A DNA stretch of 64,000 bases, taken from positions 930,001-994,000 of the forward strand of contig OZ245813.1 in the NCBI GenBank assembly GCA_965228445.1, in the 5' to 3' direction. The notes beneath the pieces are model-generated. The model saw nothing but the letters and a program-made list of their open reading frames with translations. It had not been told where the DNA came from and made no database searches. A program made the position numbers and the translations under genes. This stretch comes from Thalassobaculum sp965228445 (GTDB taxonomy: Bacteria > Pseudomonadota > Alphaproteobacteria > Thalassobaculales > Thalassobaculaceae). Positions 9,506-17,437 of this stretch are shown piece after piece. The stretch's first letter is position 1, and every line of letters begins with the position of its first letter.

Positions 9506-11962
9506 TCAGCCGCCGGCCGCCTTCTCCAACCGGTCGATCAGCTTCTGGGACAGGCCGACCGGCTTGGGCAGGGTCAGATCCGTCCAGCTCCGCTCCAGGG
9601 CGGCCTCCAACGGAAAGGCCTGGGCGGATTTCAGCGTCTGGAGGTCGTCCCAGGAGACCGGCACGGCGGCCGGCGCCCCCTCTCGTGCCCGCAGCGAGAA
9701 CGGTGCGATGGCGGTGGCGCCGCGCTGGTTGCGCAGCCAGTCGATGAAGATCCGGCCCTTGCGTTTGGCTTTGGACGCTTCCGCGAGGTAGCGCTCCGGC
9801 TCGTCCTGGGCGACCAGAGTGGCGAAGATCCGGGCATAGAGCTTCACCGTCTCCCATTCCGCCACCCGGCGGAGCGGAACGACGACGTGGACGCCCTTGC
9901 CGCCGGTCACCATCGGCCAGGAGGGCAGGCCCAGATCGTCCAGCCGGTCGCGAAGCTCGACCGCCGCGCGCTTCACCGCCTTGAATCCGAGCCCCTCGTC
10001 GGGGTCCAAGTCGAAGACCATGCGGTCGGGTTGGTCGAGCCGGTCGCGCTTCGACCCCCAGATGTGGAACTCCAGCGTTCCCATCTGCGCCGCCGCGACC
10101 AGGCCGGCGGCGTCGGTGGCGTACATATACGGCTCCTTGCCGCCGTCCTTTTCCTCAATCTCGACGGTCTTCAGCGCGTCCGGGAAGCCGGTGCCGGCAT
10201 GCTTCTGGAAGAACCGCTCCCCCTCCAGCCCGGTCGGCAGGCGCACCAATGACAGCGGCCGGTCGGCGCAGCCTTCCAGCATCCGGTCGGCGATCGCCTC
10301 GTAGTACTCGGCGACCCGCCGCTTGGTGATCTTGGCCTTGGGATAGACCACCCGCTCCGGATGGCTGACGGAGATCCCGGCGACCTCGATGCGGCCCTCC
10401 TCCGGCATGGTGTCCCCTCCCAGTTTCACGGCCTTGGCCGGCTTGTCCGCGCGCAGCCCCTCGAACACCGCATGGCGGACCCGTCCGTCGGCGGTGAACT
10501 CCGAATAGGTGACCTCGGCCACCAGTTTCGGCGTGATCCACGTGACGCCCCTGGCATCGGCCGCGGGCAGCTCGACAGGCGCCGTCTTACGCGCCAGGGG
10601 CCTCATGGCCGCCGCCAGTTCCTCCATGAGGTCGCCGTCGAACCCCGTGCCGACCTTGCCGACGTAGGTGAGCGCCCCCTCCTCGTGGGCGCCCAGCACC
10701 AGGGAGGCGAAGGGCCGGCCCTTCTTGTCGCTCGCCTGCCACCCGACGACGACGAACTCGTCTCGGCGGGTGCATTTGACCTTGATCCAGTCGCGCCCTC
10801 GCCCAGCGCGATAGCGAGCGTCCTTGCGTTTGGCGATCAGTCCCTCGCCCCGGGCCTCGCAGATCGCCTCCAAGGCCTCCGCCGCGTTCTGCTCGATCAC
10901 CGGGCTGAGTTGCACGGCACCGAGCGGCGGCGCCGGCTTGAAGATCTCTTCCAGCGCCGCCCGGCGGTCCGTCAGTGGTTCGGAGGTCAGATCCGTGCCG
11001 TCCCGCTCCAGCAGGTCGAAGGCGTAATACGTGAAGGGTCCCCCGGCCTTGATCGCCTTCTGCAAGGTGGAAAAGCCGCTCAACCCCGCGCCGGCGACGA
11101 TTTCGCCGTCGATCAGCGCGCTGTCACCGTCCAGGGCCGCCAGGTCGGGCAACAGGCTCGCGAACTTGTCGGTCCAGTCATGGCCGTTGCGGGTATAGAT
11201 CTTCGGCCCCGCCTTCCCGAGGGCGACGAGCGCACGGTAGCCGTCGAATTTGAGCTCGTGCCACCAGTCTTCTCCGTCGACCAGACGGTCCCTCAAGGTG
11301 GCGAGTTGCACCTTCCGAAAGCGCGGTCGGGACTTCGCGCGCGCGACGAGGGGCAGCGGCTCGGCGTCCCCGGCGATCTCCCGGAAAGTCCGGTTTGAGG
11401 CCACGCTGCGCCGATAACGCCGGACCGGATCCCGCTCGCCGGCCGCCTCGTCGTCTTCCTTGATGAGCAGCCAGTTCTCTTTCCCCCTGTCGCCGGGCTT
11501 CTTGCCGCCCATGCGGACAAGGTGCCAGCCACCGGTCAGCCGGCGACCATGCAGCGCGAAGTGGATATGCCCCTTCTTCAGCCCCGTCTCCAGCGGCTCC
11601 AGCGGCCGCCAATGGCCGATATCCCACAGCATGACGGTGCCGGCACCGTAATTGTCCTTCGGAATCGCGCCCTCGAAGTCGAGATAGGAGACCGGATGGT
11701 CCTCGGTGCGCACCGCGAGACGCTTCTGGCTTGTCTGAAAGGAGGGCCCCTTGGTCACCGCCCAGCTCAGCAGCACGCCCTTCCACTCCAGTCGCAGGTC
11801 GAAATGGGTCCGTGTGGCGTCGTGCTTCTGCATCGAATAGCGCAGCGCCAGACCTTCCGGCTCGCCCGCCTCGCGCGGCTCGGGCGTGCGGGTGAAGTCG
11901 CGCTTCTCGAAATAGCGCTCCAGGCGCTCGTTCGCCTCGGTGTCGGGGGATCTGTCTGCCAT
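9506..11962 (-). CDS. ligD: ATP-dependent DNA ligase LigD (PE-LIG-POL)
   Basis: The 818-residue protein carries, in order, a 3'-phosphoesterase domain (about 15-190; LRYSMQKHDATRTHFDLRLE), an ATP-dependent ligase domain (about 215-505; nucleotidyl-lysine K238 in ELKFDGYR) and a primase-polymerase domain (about 530-815; DLDPDEGLGF with metal-binding acids, and VTGGKGVHVVVPL). LigD processes and seals double-strand breaks with Ku in bacterial non-homologous end joining. The domain order is that of Pseudomonas-type LigD rather than the mycobacterial type. It lies 17 bp downstream of the ku gene on the same strand and forms an operon with it. Confidence 0.96.
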   Translation of the reverse strand: MADRSPDTEANERLERYFEKRDFTRTPEPREAGEPEGLALRYSMQKHDATRTHFDLRLEWKGVLLSWAVTKGPSFQTSQKRLAVRTEDHPVSYLDFEGAIPKDNYGAGTVMLWDIGHWRPLEPLETGLKKGHIHFALHGRRLTGGWHLVRMGGKKPGDRGKENWLLIKEDDEAAGERDPVRRYRRSVASNRTFREIAGDAEPLPLVARAKSRPRFRKVQLATLRDRLVDGEDWWHELKFDGYRALVALGKAGPKIYTRNGHDWTDKFASLLPDLAALDGDSALIDGEIVAGAGLSGFSTLQKAIKAGGPFTYYAFDLLERDGTDLTSEPLTDRRAALEEIFKPAPPLGAVQLSPVIEQNAAEALEAICEARGEGLIAKRKDARYRAGRGRDWIKVKCTRRDEFVVVGWQASDKKGRPFASLVLGAHEEGALTYVGKVGTGFDGDLMEELAAAMRPLARKTAPVELPAADARGVTWITPKLVAEVTYSEFTADGRVRHAVFEGLRADKPAKAVKLGGDTMPEEGRIEVAGISVSHPERVVYPKAKITKRRVAEYYEAIADRMLEGCADRPLSLVRLPTGLEGERFFQKHAGTGFPDALKTVEIEEKDGGKEPYMYATDAAGLVAAAQMGTLEFHIWGSKRDRLDQPDRMVFDLDPDEGLGFKAVKRAAVELRDRLDDLGLPSWPMVTGGKGVHVVVPLRRVAEWETVKLYARIFATLVAQDEPERYLAEASKAKRKGRIFIDWLRNQRGATAIAPFSLRAREGAPAAVPVSWDDLQTLKSAQAFPLEAALERSWTDLTLPKPVGLSQKLIDRLEKAAGG

Positions 11963-11979
11963 CGCTCAACCCCGGGCGA

Positions 11980-12888
11980 TCAGGACGCTTTGCGGCTCTG
12001 GCTGGAATTCGATTTCGATGACCGGCTGCGGGCCGAGGTCGATTTCTTCGCCGCCGATTTGCTCGAGGATTTGGTCGCGCGCTTCTTCGACCCGCTGCTC
12101 TCCGCCAGGCTCTTTTTCAGCGCCGCCATCAGGTCGATGACGTTGTCGCCGCCCGTTCCGCTCTTGCTGGACTTGGAGCCCTTGGCGATCGGGGTCTTGC
12201 CTTTGGATTTACGGTCGACGAGCTTGCGCAGCTCCTCCGAGTACCGGTCCTTGAAGGCGCCGGCATCGAACGGCGCGCTCTTCGAGGTGATCAGGTCGCG
12301 GGCGACCTTCAGCAGGTCCTCTTCGGCGGAGGACGAGTCGAGCTCGGCGAAGAACGAGTCGGTCTTCCGGATCTCCTCCTCGTAATGCAGGGTCTCCAGC
12401 AGCAACCCGTTGCCGCAGTTCTTCACGGCGACCAGATACTCCCGACCGCGCAGGGTCATCTGGCCGATGCCGATCTTCTCGGATTCCTTCAGCGCGTCGC
12501 GCACCACCCGGAAGGCGTCCTCGGACAGGTCGTCCTGGGGGACGACGTAATACGGCTTGTCGAAATAGATCGGGTCGATCTCGCAGGCCCCGACGAACTG
12601 GACGAGTTCGATGGTCTTGCGGCTCTCCAGCTTGATCTCGTCCAATTCCTCCTTGGTCACCGGGATGAAGTCGTCCTCGACCTCGTAGCCCTTGATGATC
12701 TCGTCGGTTTCGACGGGTCCTAAGCCGGGAACGGTCTTTTCGTAGCGGATCCGCTCGCCGCTCGGCTCATGGAACTGACGCAGGCTGATCCGCGCCCGTC
12801 GGTCGGTGGCGGAATACAGCTCGACCGGAATGGCGACCAGCGACAGGCGCAGCTGCCCTTTCCAGATGGCCCGGGCGGAAATCGGCAT
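11980..12888 (-). CDS. ku: Ku protein (non-homologous end joining)
   Basis: The 302-residue protein has the bacterial Ku core from MPISARAIWKGQLRLSLV through about residue 255 and a long C-terminal tail very rich in Lys, Ser and Arg (about 240-302). Ku binds DNA ends as a homodimer and recruits LigD. The basic tail is an extended DNA- or LigD-binding region as seen in many soil and marine bacteria. The ATG at 12888 gives the conserved family N terminus. The gene is first in a two-gene operon with ligD and lies about 140 bp downstream of tRNA-Arg on the same strand. Confidence 0.95.
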   Translation of the reverse strand: MPISARAIWKGQLRLSLVAIPVELYSATDRRARISLRQFHEPSGERIRYEKTVPGLGPVETDEIIKGYEVEDDFIPVTKEELDEIKLESRKTIELVQFVGACEIDPIYFDKPYYVVPQDDLSEDAFRVVRDALKESEKIGIGQMTLRGREYLVAVKNCGNGLLLETLHYEEEIRKTDSFFAELDSSSAEEDLLKVARDLITSKSAPFDAGAFKDRYSEELRKLVDRKSKGKTPIAKGSKSSKSGTGGDNVIDLMAALKKSLAESSGSKKRATKSSSKSAAKKSTSARSRSSKSNSSQSRKAS

Positions 12889-13026
12889 GTCATTCCCCGT
12901 CGAACGTGGACAGTGCGGGGCCGCGGCGACTCGGCCGCGCCCCTGCGGATCAACGACGGGACATGCCTAGCGGTTCCGCGGCAGGGCGCCGGGCGAGACA
13001 CGGTGGATCGGTGCGGAACGGGGAAA

Positions 13027-13103
13027 TGGCGCGCCCAGCAGGACTCGAACCTGCAACCGTCCGCTTAGAAGGCGGATGCTCTATCCAGTTGAGCTATGGG
13101 CGC
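13027..13103 (-). tRNA. tRNA-Arg (anticodon UCU)
   Basis: A 77-nt cloverleaf reads on the minus strand. The acceptor arms GCGCCCA and TGGGCGC pair fully, with discriminator G and an encoded CCA. The anticodon arm is TCCGC-CTTCTAA-GCGGA with anticodon TCT (AGA codons). The D arm (TAGCTCAACTGGATAGAGCA) and T arm (GGTTCGAGTCC) are standard. Confidence 0.96.
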
Positions 13104-13205
13104 CCTAGAGGACGAGTAAAGATAACGCAAAACCAACACGATCAGATGTTTCCATCCGAGCGTGACTTGCTCTCGTGCGCCACGCAACGCGGCGGCTGGC
13201 AGACG

Positions 13206-13511
13206 TCAGTGCGTCCAGTTGCTGCGCCGGTTGAACGCGAAGTTGTCGGCATAGGCCTTCGGCTTCAGCACCCGCTCGCGCGGCTCCTGCACGACGAAGG
13301 CGAACCCGTGCTTGCGGGCGAAGGCGATCGCCTCCTCCTTGCTGTCGAACGGAATGCGGACCTGGTTGGTCGTGTCGCCGGCCGAGACCCAGCCCATGAG
13401 CGGCTCGGGAATGCGACGGGATTCGGCCCGGTATTCCAGCATCCAGGCCTTGGTTTTGGCCCGGCCCGACTGCATGGCCGTCTTCGCCGGCTTGTAGATA
13501 CGCACCATCAT
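13206..13511 (-). CDS. NADH dehydrogenase accessory subunit, NDUFS4-like (ETC complex I)
   Basis: This small protein of 101 residues begins MMVRIYKPAKTAMQSG and contains WMLEYRAE, MGWVSAGDT, FDSKEEAIAFARKHG and ends with a tryptophan-containing NFAFNRRSNWTH. This is the ETC complex I conserved region (NDUFS4/AQDQ family), an accessory subunit of alphaproteobacterial and mitochondrial complex I at the inner membrane. The upstream frame is open but runs through the tRNA-Pro gene, so the start was set at the methionine pair 13511/13508, after AGTGAGGAG. It lies between two tRNA genes, apart from any nuo operon. Confidence 0.88.
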   Translation of the reverse strand: MMVRIYKPAKTAMQSGRAKTKAWMLEYRAESRRIPEPLMGWVSAGDTTNQVRIPFDSKEEAIAFARKHGFAFVVQEPRERVLKPKAYADNFAFNRRSNWTH

Positions 13512-13572
13512 CGCAAGGCCGCTCCTCACTCCGTCGCCGTCCAGCATGTGGCGGCAAGTGTATCCCATGTCG

Positions 13573-13649
13573 TGGTCGGGGTGGACGGATTCGAACCGCC
13601 GGCCCTCTGCTCCCAAAGCAGATGCGCTACCAGGCTGCGCTACACCCCG
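13573..13649 (-). tRNA. tRNA-Pro (anticodon UGG)
   Basis: A 77-nt cloverleaf on the minus strand with acceptor arms CGGGGTG and CACCCCG and an encoded 3' ACCA. The anticodon loop is TTTGGGA within CTGC/GCAG, giving anticodon TGG. The T arm GGCGGTTCGAATCC is canonical. The terminal C-G acceptor pair is usual for bacterial tRNA-Pro. Confidence 0.95.
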
Positions 13650-13861
13650 TTGTGCCCCGACATCCCTGGCAGATGGATATCCGCACATACCCGGCACCGC
13701 AAGACGAGAGTCGTCGCACCCGCCGCAGGGCCCCGTGCCGGCCGTCGCAGAACCCGGTGCCCGGCCGCGCGTTTCCGCGATGCCGTGCGCCGTGGCTTGC
13801 CGGGGCCGCGCCGGTCCTCCACCCTGCGCCTCCCTCCCCGGCTAGCTGCAGCGAGAGACCC

Positions 13862-14524
13862 ATGGCCAACCGATCCCTGACGTTCGACGACACCCTCTAC
13901 GCCTATCTCGCCAATGTCGGCGGCCGCGAGCCGGAGATCGGCGCCCGACTGCGCGCCGCCACCGCCGACATGCCGACCGCCGGCATGCAGATCTCCGCCG
14001 ACCAGGGCAACGTGATGGCGTTTCTGGTCGAGCTCCTGGGCGTCAAACGGGCGGTGGAGGTCGGCACCTTCACGGGCTATTCGGCCCTGCGCATGGCCCT
14101 GGTCCTTCCCGAGGGCGGCTTGCTGGTCTGCTGCGACGTCAGCGACGAGTTCACCCGGATCGGCAAGCCGTTCTGGGAGGAGGCCGGCGTCGCCGACCGC
14201 ATCGACCTGCGCCTGGCGCCGGCGACCGAGACGCTGCAGGCTATGATCGACGGCGGCGCGGCCGGGACGGTCGACCTGATGTTCATCGACGCCGACAAGC
14301 CGAACTACGACGCCTATTACGAGTTGGCCCTGGTGCTGGTGCGACCCGGCGGGCTGATCCTGGTCGACAACGTGCTGTGGTCCGGTGCCGTGGCGGACGA
14401 GGAGAACCAGGGCGAAAGCACCCAGGCCATCCGCGCCCTCAACGCCAAGATCCGCGAAGACGAGCGGGTCTCCATGGCCATGCTGGGGATCGGCGACGGG
14501 CTGACGATGGTGCGCAAGCGGTGA
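13862..14524 (+). CDS. O-methyltransferase (class I, caffeoyl-CoA OMT-like)
   Basis: The 220-residue protein resembles the Methyltransf_3 family. SAM-binding elements are VEVGTFTGYSALRMA (about 66-80), CCDVSDEF and the metal/substrate region LMFIDADKPNYDAYYE followed by LVDNVLWSGAV. Family members methylate catechol-type hydroxyls using a divalent metal; the physiological substrate is unknown. The ATG start at MANRSLTFDD was chosen because the upstream open stretch covers the tRNA-Pro gene and is not protein-like. A palindromic repeat element begins 14 bp after its stop. Confidence 0.88.
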   Translation: MANRSLTFDDTLYAYLANVGGREPEIGARLRAATADMPTAGMQISADQGNVMAFLVELLGVKRAVEVGTFTGYSALRMALVLPEGGLLVCCDVSDEFTRIGKPFWEEAGVADRIDLRLAPATETLQAMIDGGAAGTVDLMFIDADKPNYDAYYELALVLVRPGGLILVDNVLWSGAVADEENQGESTQAIRALNAKIREDERVSMAMLGIGDGLTMVRKR

Positions 14525-14538
14525 TGGGGCTGTCGTCG

Positions 14539-14703
14539 CCCTTCGACACGCCCCGGACTGCGTCCGGGGCTGCTCAGGGTGAGGTCTATTTTAATAAATG
14601 AGATTAATTCACTCACTTAATTCTCTGATTATTTTTAATAATTTACGCGTTAACGATAAGAATGACCTCACCCTGAGCAGCGCCGGAGGCGCGTGTCGAA
14701 GGG
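14539..14703. repeat. Inverted-repeat element with AT-rich core
   Basis: CCCTTCGACACG at 14539-14550 is mirrored exactly by CGTGTCGAAGGG at 14692-14703. CTGCTCAGGGTGAGGTC near 14570-14586 is mirrored by GACCTCACCCTGAGCAG at 14664-14680. The arms enclose about 77 bases (14587-14663) that are nearly all A and T, unlike anything nearby. The same arm sequences recur at 42498-42603 and 59234-59290 without the AT core. It fills the gap between two convergent genes. Confidence 0.8.
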
Positions 14704-14729
14704 CGTGTCGACGGACAAAGATCCGTCCC

Positions 14730-15179
14730 CTATTGCATCGCCCGGGACGTCACCAGCGCGCCCGGGGCCAGACCAAGCCGCTCGGCCGTGCCGCCGGGCA
14801 GCTCCAGCACATACCGCACCCGCCGCCGCGAGGAGATCACCGCTTCGGAATGCGGCACCGCGCGCTCGTGGATCTGGGTCACCCGTCCGTCGTCGGAGAT
14901 GAACAGCATGTCGAGCGGGATCTCGGTGTTGCGCATCCACATGGCGATGCGCTCGCGCCGGGGGAAGATGAACAGCATGCCGCGGTCGTCCGCCAGCTCC
15001 TCGCGGAACATCAGGCCCCGCGCCCGCTCCTCCGGGGTGCCGGCGATCTCGACCTGGAACGGATGCTCCTGGCCTGCCTCGGTCGTGACGGTCAGCGGCA
15101 CCAACTCCTGCGCCCCCGCCGGACGGGTGGCAGGCAGGGCTGCGAGCAGCAGGAAAACGGTCAGGGCAAACAATCTCAT
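14730..15179 (-). CDS. DUF192 family exported protein
   Basis: The 149-residue protein starts MRLFALTVFLLLAALPA, a signal peptide probably cleaved after AGA near residue 23. The mature part has the DUF192 pattern: RARGLMFREEL, GMLFIFP, MWMRNTEIPLDMLFI, and VLELPGGTAERLGLAPG. The function of DUF192 is unknown; members are small and usually secreted or periplasmic. Its ATG overlaps the TGA stop of the upstream deacetylase gene (ATGA), so the two are translationally coupled. The frame stays open upstream of this start, but only within the deacetylase gene. Confidence 0.85.
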   Translation of the reverse strand: MRLFALTVFLLLAALPATRPAGAQELVPLTVTTEAGQEHPFQVEIAGTPEERARGLMFREELADDRGMLFIFPRRERIAMWMRNTEIPLDMLFISDDGRVTQIHERAVPHSEAVISSRRRVRYVLELPGGTAERLGLAPGALVTSRAMQ

Positions 15180-16396
15180 GGCGACAGCACGGCCTCGGCC
15201 AGTCGGTGGATCTCGTCGCGGACAGGGCCGCGGTTCGGCGGGTCGGCGAGCGTGGTGAACCAGTGCTCCGGCGGATTGCGGCCGCGGCTGTGGTTCCATT
15301 CCAGCCCCCGCAGGACCTCTTCCGCCGCGCCTCGGGTCGGCACGTCCGGATCGATCCCGTTCAGCGTCGCCCAGATCCCGGTCCAGGCCCGGGCGACCGA
15401 CCAGGGATTGTAACCGCCACCGCCGACCACCAGAACCCGCGGCGCGCAGTGCACCAGCCGCTCCACCGCCGCCCAGAGTGCCCGGTTGGACAGGTCCAGC
15501 TTGGCCTGCGGGTCGTCGGCCAGTCCGTCGGCGCCGGTCTGGATGACCAGCGCGTCGGGGAAGAACCGGTCGACCAAGGGAACGATCGCCGTCTCTACCA
15601 GGACCTCGAGTTCGCTGTCGTTGAAGCCCCGGGGGACCGGAAGGTTCCGCGCCAGGCCGCCGGCCCGGTCGTCCACCGCGCCGGTACGCGGCCAGCGGCC
15701 GTCCTCGTGAACGGAAATGGTCAGCACCCGGTCGTCATGGTGGAAGGCGTCCTGAACCCCGTCGCCGTGATGGGCGTCGAGATCCACATAGGCGATCCGC
15801 TCCAGCCCGTGGTCGAGCATGGCCAGGATGCCGAGCACCGGATCGTTGAAGAAGCAGAAACCCCAGGCCATGTCGCGGCGGCCGTGATGGGTGCCGCCGG
15901 CGAGCGAATGGATCACCCCGCGCTCGCCCCCGGCCAGCAGGGTGCCGGCGAGAATCGAGGCGCCGGAGGAGGTCGCCGGCCGCCGGAAGATCTCGGCGAA
16001 GACCGGGTTACCGTTGCGGCCGATATTGTAGCGGTCGCGGATCGCGTCCGGCACGTGCCGGGTCCGCTCGGCCTCGGCCACCGCGGCGATATAGTCGGGA
16101 TCGTGGAACCGGTTGAGCTGCTCCGGACCGGCCTGCAGGCAGTCGAGATACTGCGCCTCGCCGAGCCAGCCGAGCGCCCGCGCCAGATCCAGCACCGGGG
16201 TGACCCGCTGAATGGAGAGCGGATGGCGGCGGCCGTAGATGGAGTGCCGGTAGATCTCGTTGGCGATCAGGATCGGCCGACGCGGAAAGGCGGCCGGCGC
16301 CGGCTTGAGCACACCGGCGGTCCAGGCCGGGTCGCGGCGTGCGGTGACGGACGGATCGACGATCGGGCTGTGCTCGGCGGGGCGGACCATATCCAT
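15176..16396 (-). CDS. Histone deacetylase family protein (AcuC/acetylpolyamine-type)
   Basis: The protein of about 406 residues has the arginase/deacetylase fold with zinc and catalytic motifs: GGTHHGRRDMAWGFCFFND, AYVDLDAHHGDGVQDAF, VIQTGADGLADDP and GGGGYNP. Bacterial members deacetylate acetyl-lysine (AcuC, for example on acetyl-CoA synthetase) or acetylpolyamines; which one applies here is not clear. The start is uncertain: ATG at 16396 and ATG at 16390 are both plausible, with no strong ribosome-binding site, and a TTG lies further upstream. It is divergent from the TPP riboswitch and thiXY, and is coupled to the DUF192 gene. Confidence 0.87.
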   Translation of the reverse strand: MDMVRPAEHSPIVDPSVTARRDPAWTAGVLKPAPAAFPRRPILIANEIYRHSIYGRRHPLSIQRVTPVLDLARALGWLGEAQYLDCLQAGPEQLNRFHDPDYIAAVAEAERTRHVPDAIRDRYNIGRNGNPVFAEIFRRPATSSGASILAGTLLAGGERGVIHSLAGGTHHGRRDMAWGFCFFNDPVLGILAMLDHGLERIAYVDLDAHHGDGVQDAFHHDDRVLTISVHEDGRWPRTGAVDDRAGGLARNLPVPRGFNDSELEVLVETAIVPLVDRFFPDALVIQTGADGLADDPQAKLDLSNRALWAAVERLVHCAPRVLVVGGGGYNPWSVARAWTGIWATLNGIDPDVPTRGAAEEVLRGLEWNHSRGRNPPEHWFTTLADPPNRGPVRDEIHRLAEAVLSP

Positions 16397-16511
16397 GGAG
16401 CGAAATCTGGAACGCCCGCCCCCTCTTGCCAAGTGCCTGCCGTCGAAGGTCGACCGTGCCTTGCCGCTCGATGACGGATTGCCAAGCGCGTCCGCCCGGT
16501 CCTATTCTCCG

Positions 16512-16615
16512 CCTCGCCACTTCGGGGGAGCCGCATCCTGCGGCTGAGAGGTCCGATCTTCGGACGACCCCAGGAACCTGATCCGGTTTGTACCGGCGTA
16601 GGGAGCAAGGAGGCC
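16512..16615 (+). promoter_or_regulatory. TPP riboswitch (THI element)
   Basis: The core motifs are in the right order and spacing: CTTCGGGGGA (16521-16530), GGCTGAGAGG (16542-16551), GACCCCAGGAACCTGATCC (16567-16585) and ACCGGCGTAGGGAG (16593-16606). Thiamin pyrophosphate binding represses the downstream genes. The Shine-Dalgarno AAGGAGG (about 16608-16614) lies immediately after the aptamer and could pair with GCCTC at 16512-16516, which would suit control of translation initiation; that pairing is inferred. Confidence 0.93.
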
Positions 16616-16618
16616 TGA

Positions 16619-17410
16619 ATGCGCGCCAGCGCACCCGCCTATTCGTCCGACTCCGCCCTCGTGAAACGGTTGCGACCGCTCGCCATCGCCGCCGGTCTGA
16701 TCGCGGCCTGGCAGTTGCTGGTCTGGCTGAGCGGCGTGCCCGCATTCATCCTGCCGGGCCCGGCCGAGGTCGCCGCGACCTGGGTGAAGCGCTCCAACAT
16801 CATCCTGCACCATGCCGGGATCACCATCCTGGAGATCGTGCTCGGGCTGATGATCGGCGTGCTGGTCGGGCTGGCGACGGCGGTGATGCTGTCGGAATGG
16901 CGCCGGCTGCGGCCCTGGCTGCTGCCGATCCTGGTCATCAGCCAGGCGATCCCGGTCTTCGCCCTGGCGCCGATCCTGGTGCTGTGGCTCGGCTACGGGA
17001 TGGCCAGCAAGGTCGCCATGGCCGCCCTCATCATCTTCTTTCCCGTGACATCCGCGCTGTATGACGGCTTGCGGCGGGTCGATCCGCTGTGGCTGGAGGC
17101 CGCCCGCTCGCTCGGCTGCAGCGGCACGCGGCTATTCCGGCGGGTGCGCCTGCCGGCCGCCCTGCCCGCCTTCGCCTCCGGCCTGCGGGTCGCCACCGCC
17201 GTCGCGCCCATCGGCGCGGTGGTCGGCGAGTGGGTCGGGTCGTCCGCCGGGCTCGGCTACCTGATGCTGCACGCCAACGCGCGGCTGCAGATCGATCTGA
17301 TGTTCGCCGCCCTGCTCACCCTCGCCCTGATGGCGGTCACGCTCTACGCCGCCGTCGATTTCCTTCTGCGCCGCGCCGTGGCCTGGCAGCCCGGCGAGGC
17401 CGATTCCTGA
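16619..17410 (+). CDS. thiX: ABC transporter permease, ThiX-type (pyrimidine precursor uptake)
   Basis: The 263-residue inner-membrane protein has about six helices and the binding-protein-dependent permease loop LEAARSLGCSGTRLFRRV, which contacts the ATPase. It resembles SsuC/TauC permeases. Placement directly behind a TPP riboswitch and ahead of a THI5/NMT1-like binding protein identifies it as the permease for a thiamin pyrimidine precursor (HMP or formylaminopyrimidine). The ATG is 5-6 bases after AAGGAGG. No ATPase (thiZ) gene follows, so the energising subunit must be encoded elsewhere. Confidence 0.88.
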   Translation: MRASAPAYSSDSALVKRLRPLAIAAGLIAAWQLLVWLSGVPAFILPGPAEVAATWVKRSNIILHHAGITILEIVLGLMIGVLVGLATAVMLSEWRRLRPWLLPILVISQAIPVFALAPILVLWLGYGMASKVAMAALIIFFPVTSALYDGLRRVDPLWLEAARSLGCSGTRLFRRVRLPAALPAFASGLRVATAVAPIGAVVGEWVGSSAGLGYLMLHANARLQIDLMFAALLTLALMAVTLYAAVDFLLRRAVAWQPGEADS

Positions 17411-17437
17411 ACACGCCCCTCACTCGGAGAGAAACGC

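Noticed and set aside
13027..13649. tRNA genes as integration site of a mobile element
   Set aside because: No integrase gene, tRNA 3' fragment duplication or composition change is visible next to either tRNA.
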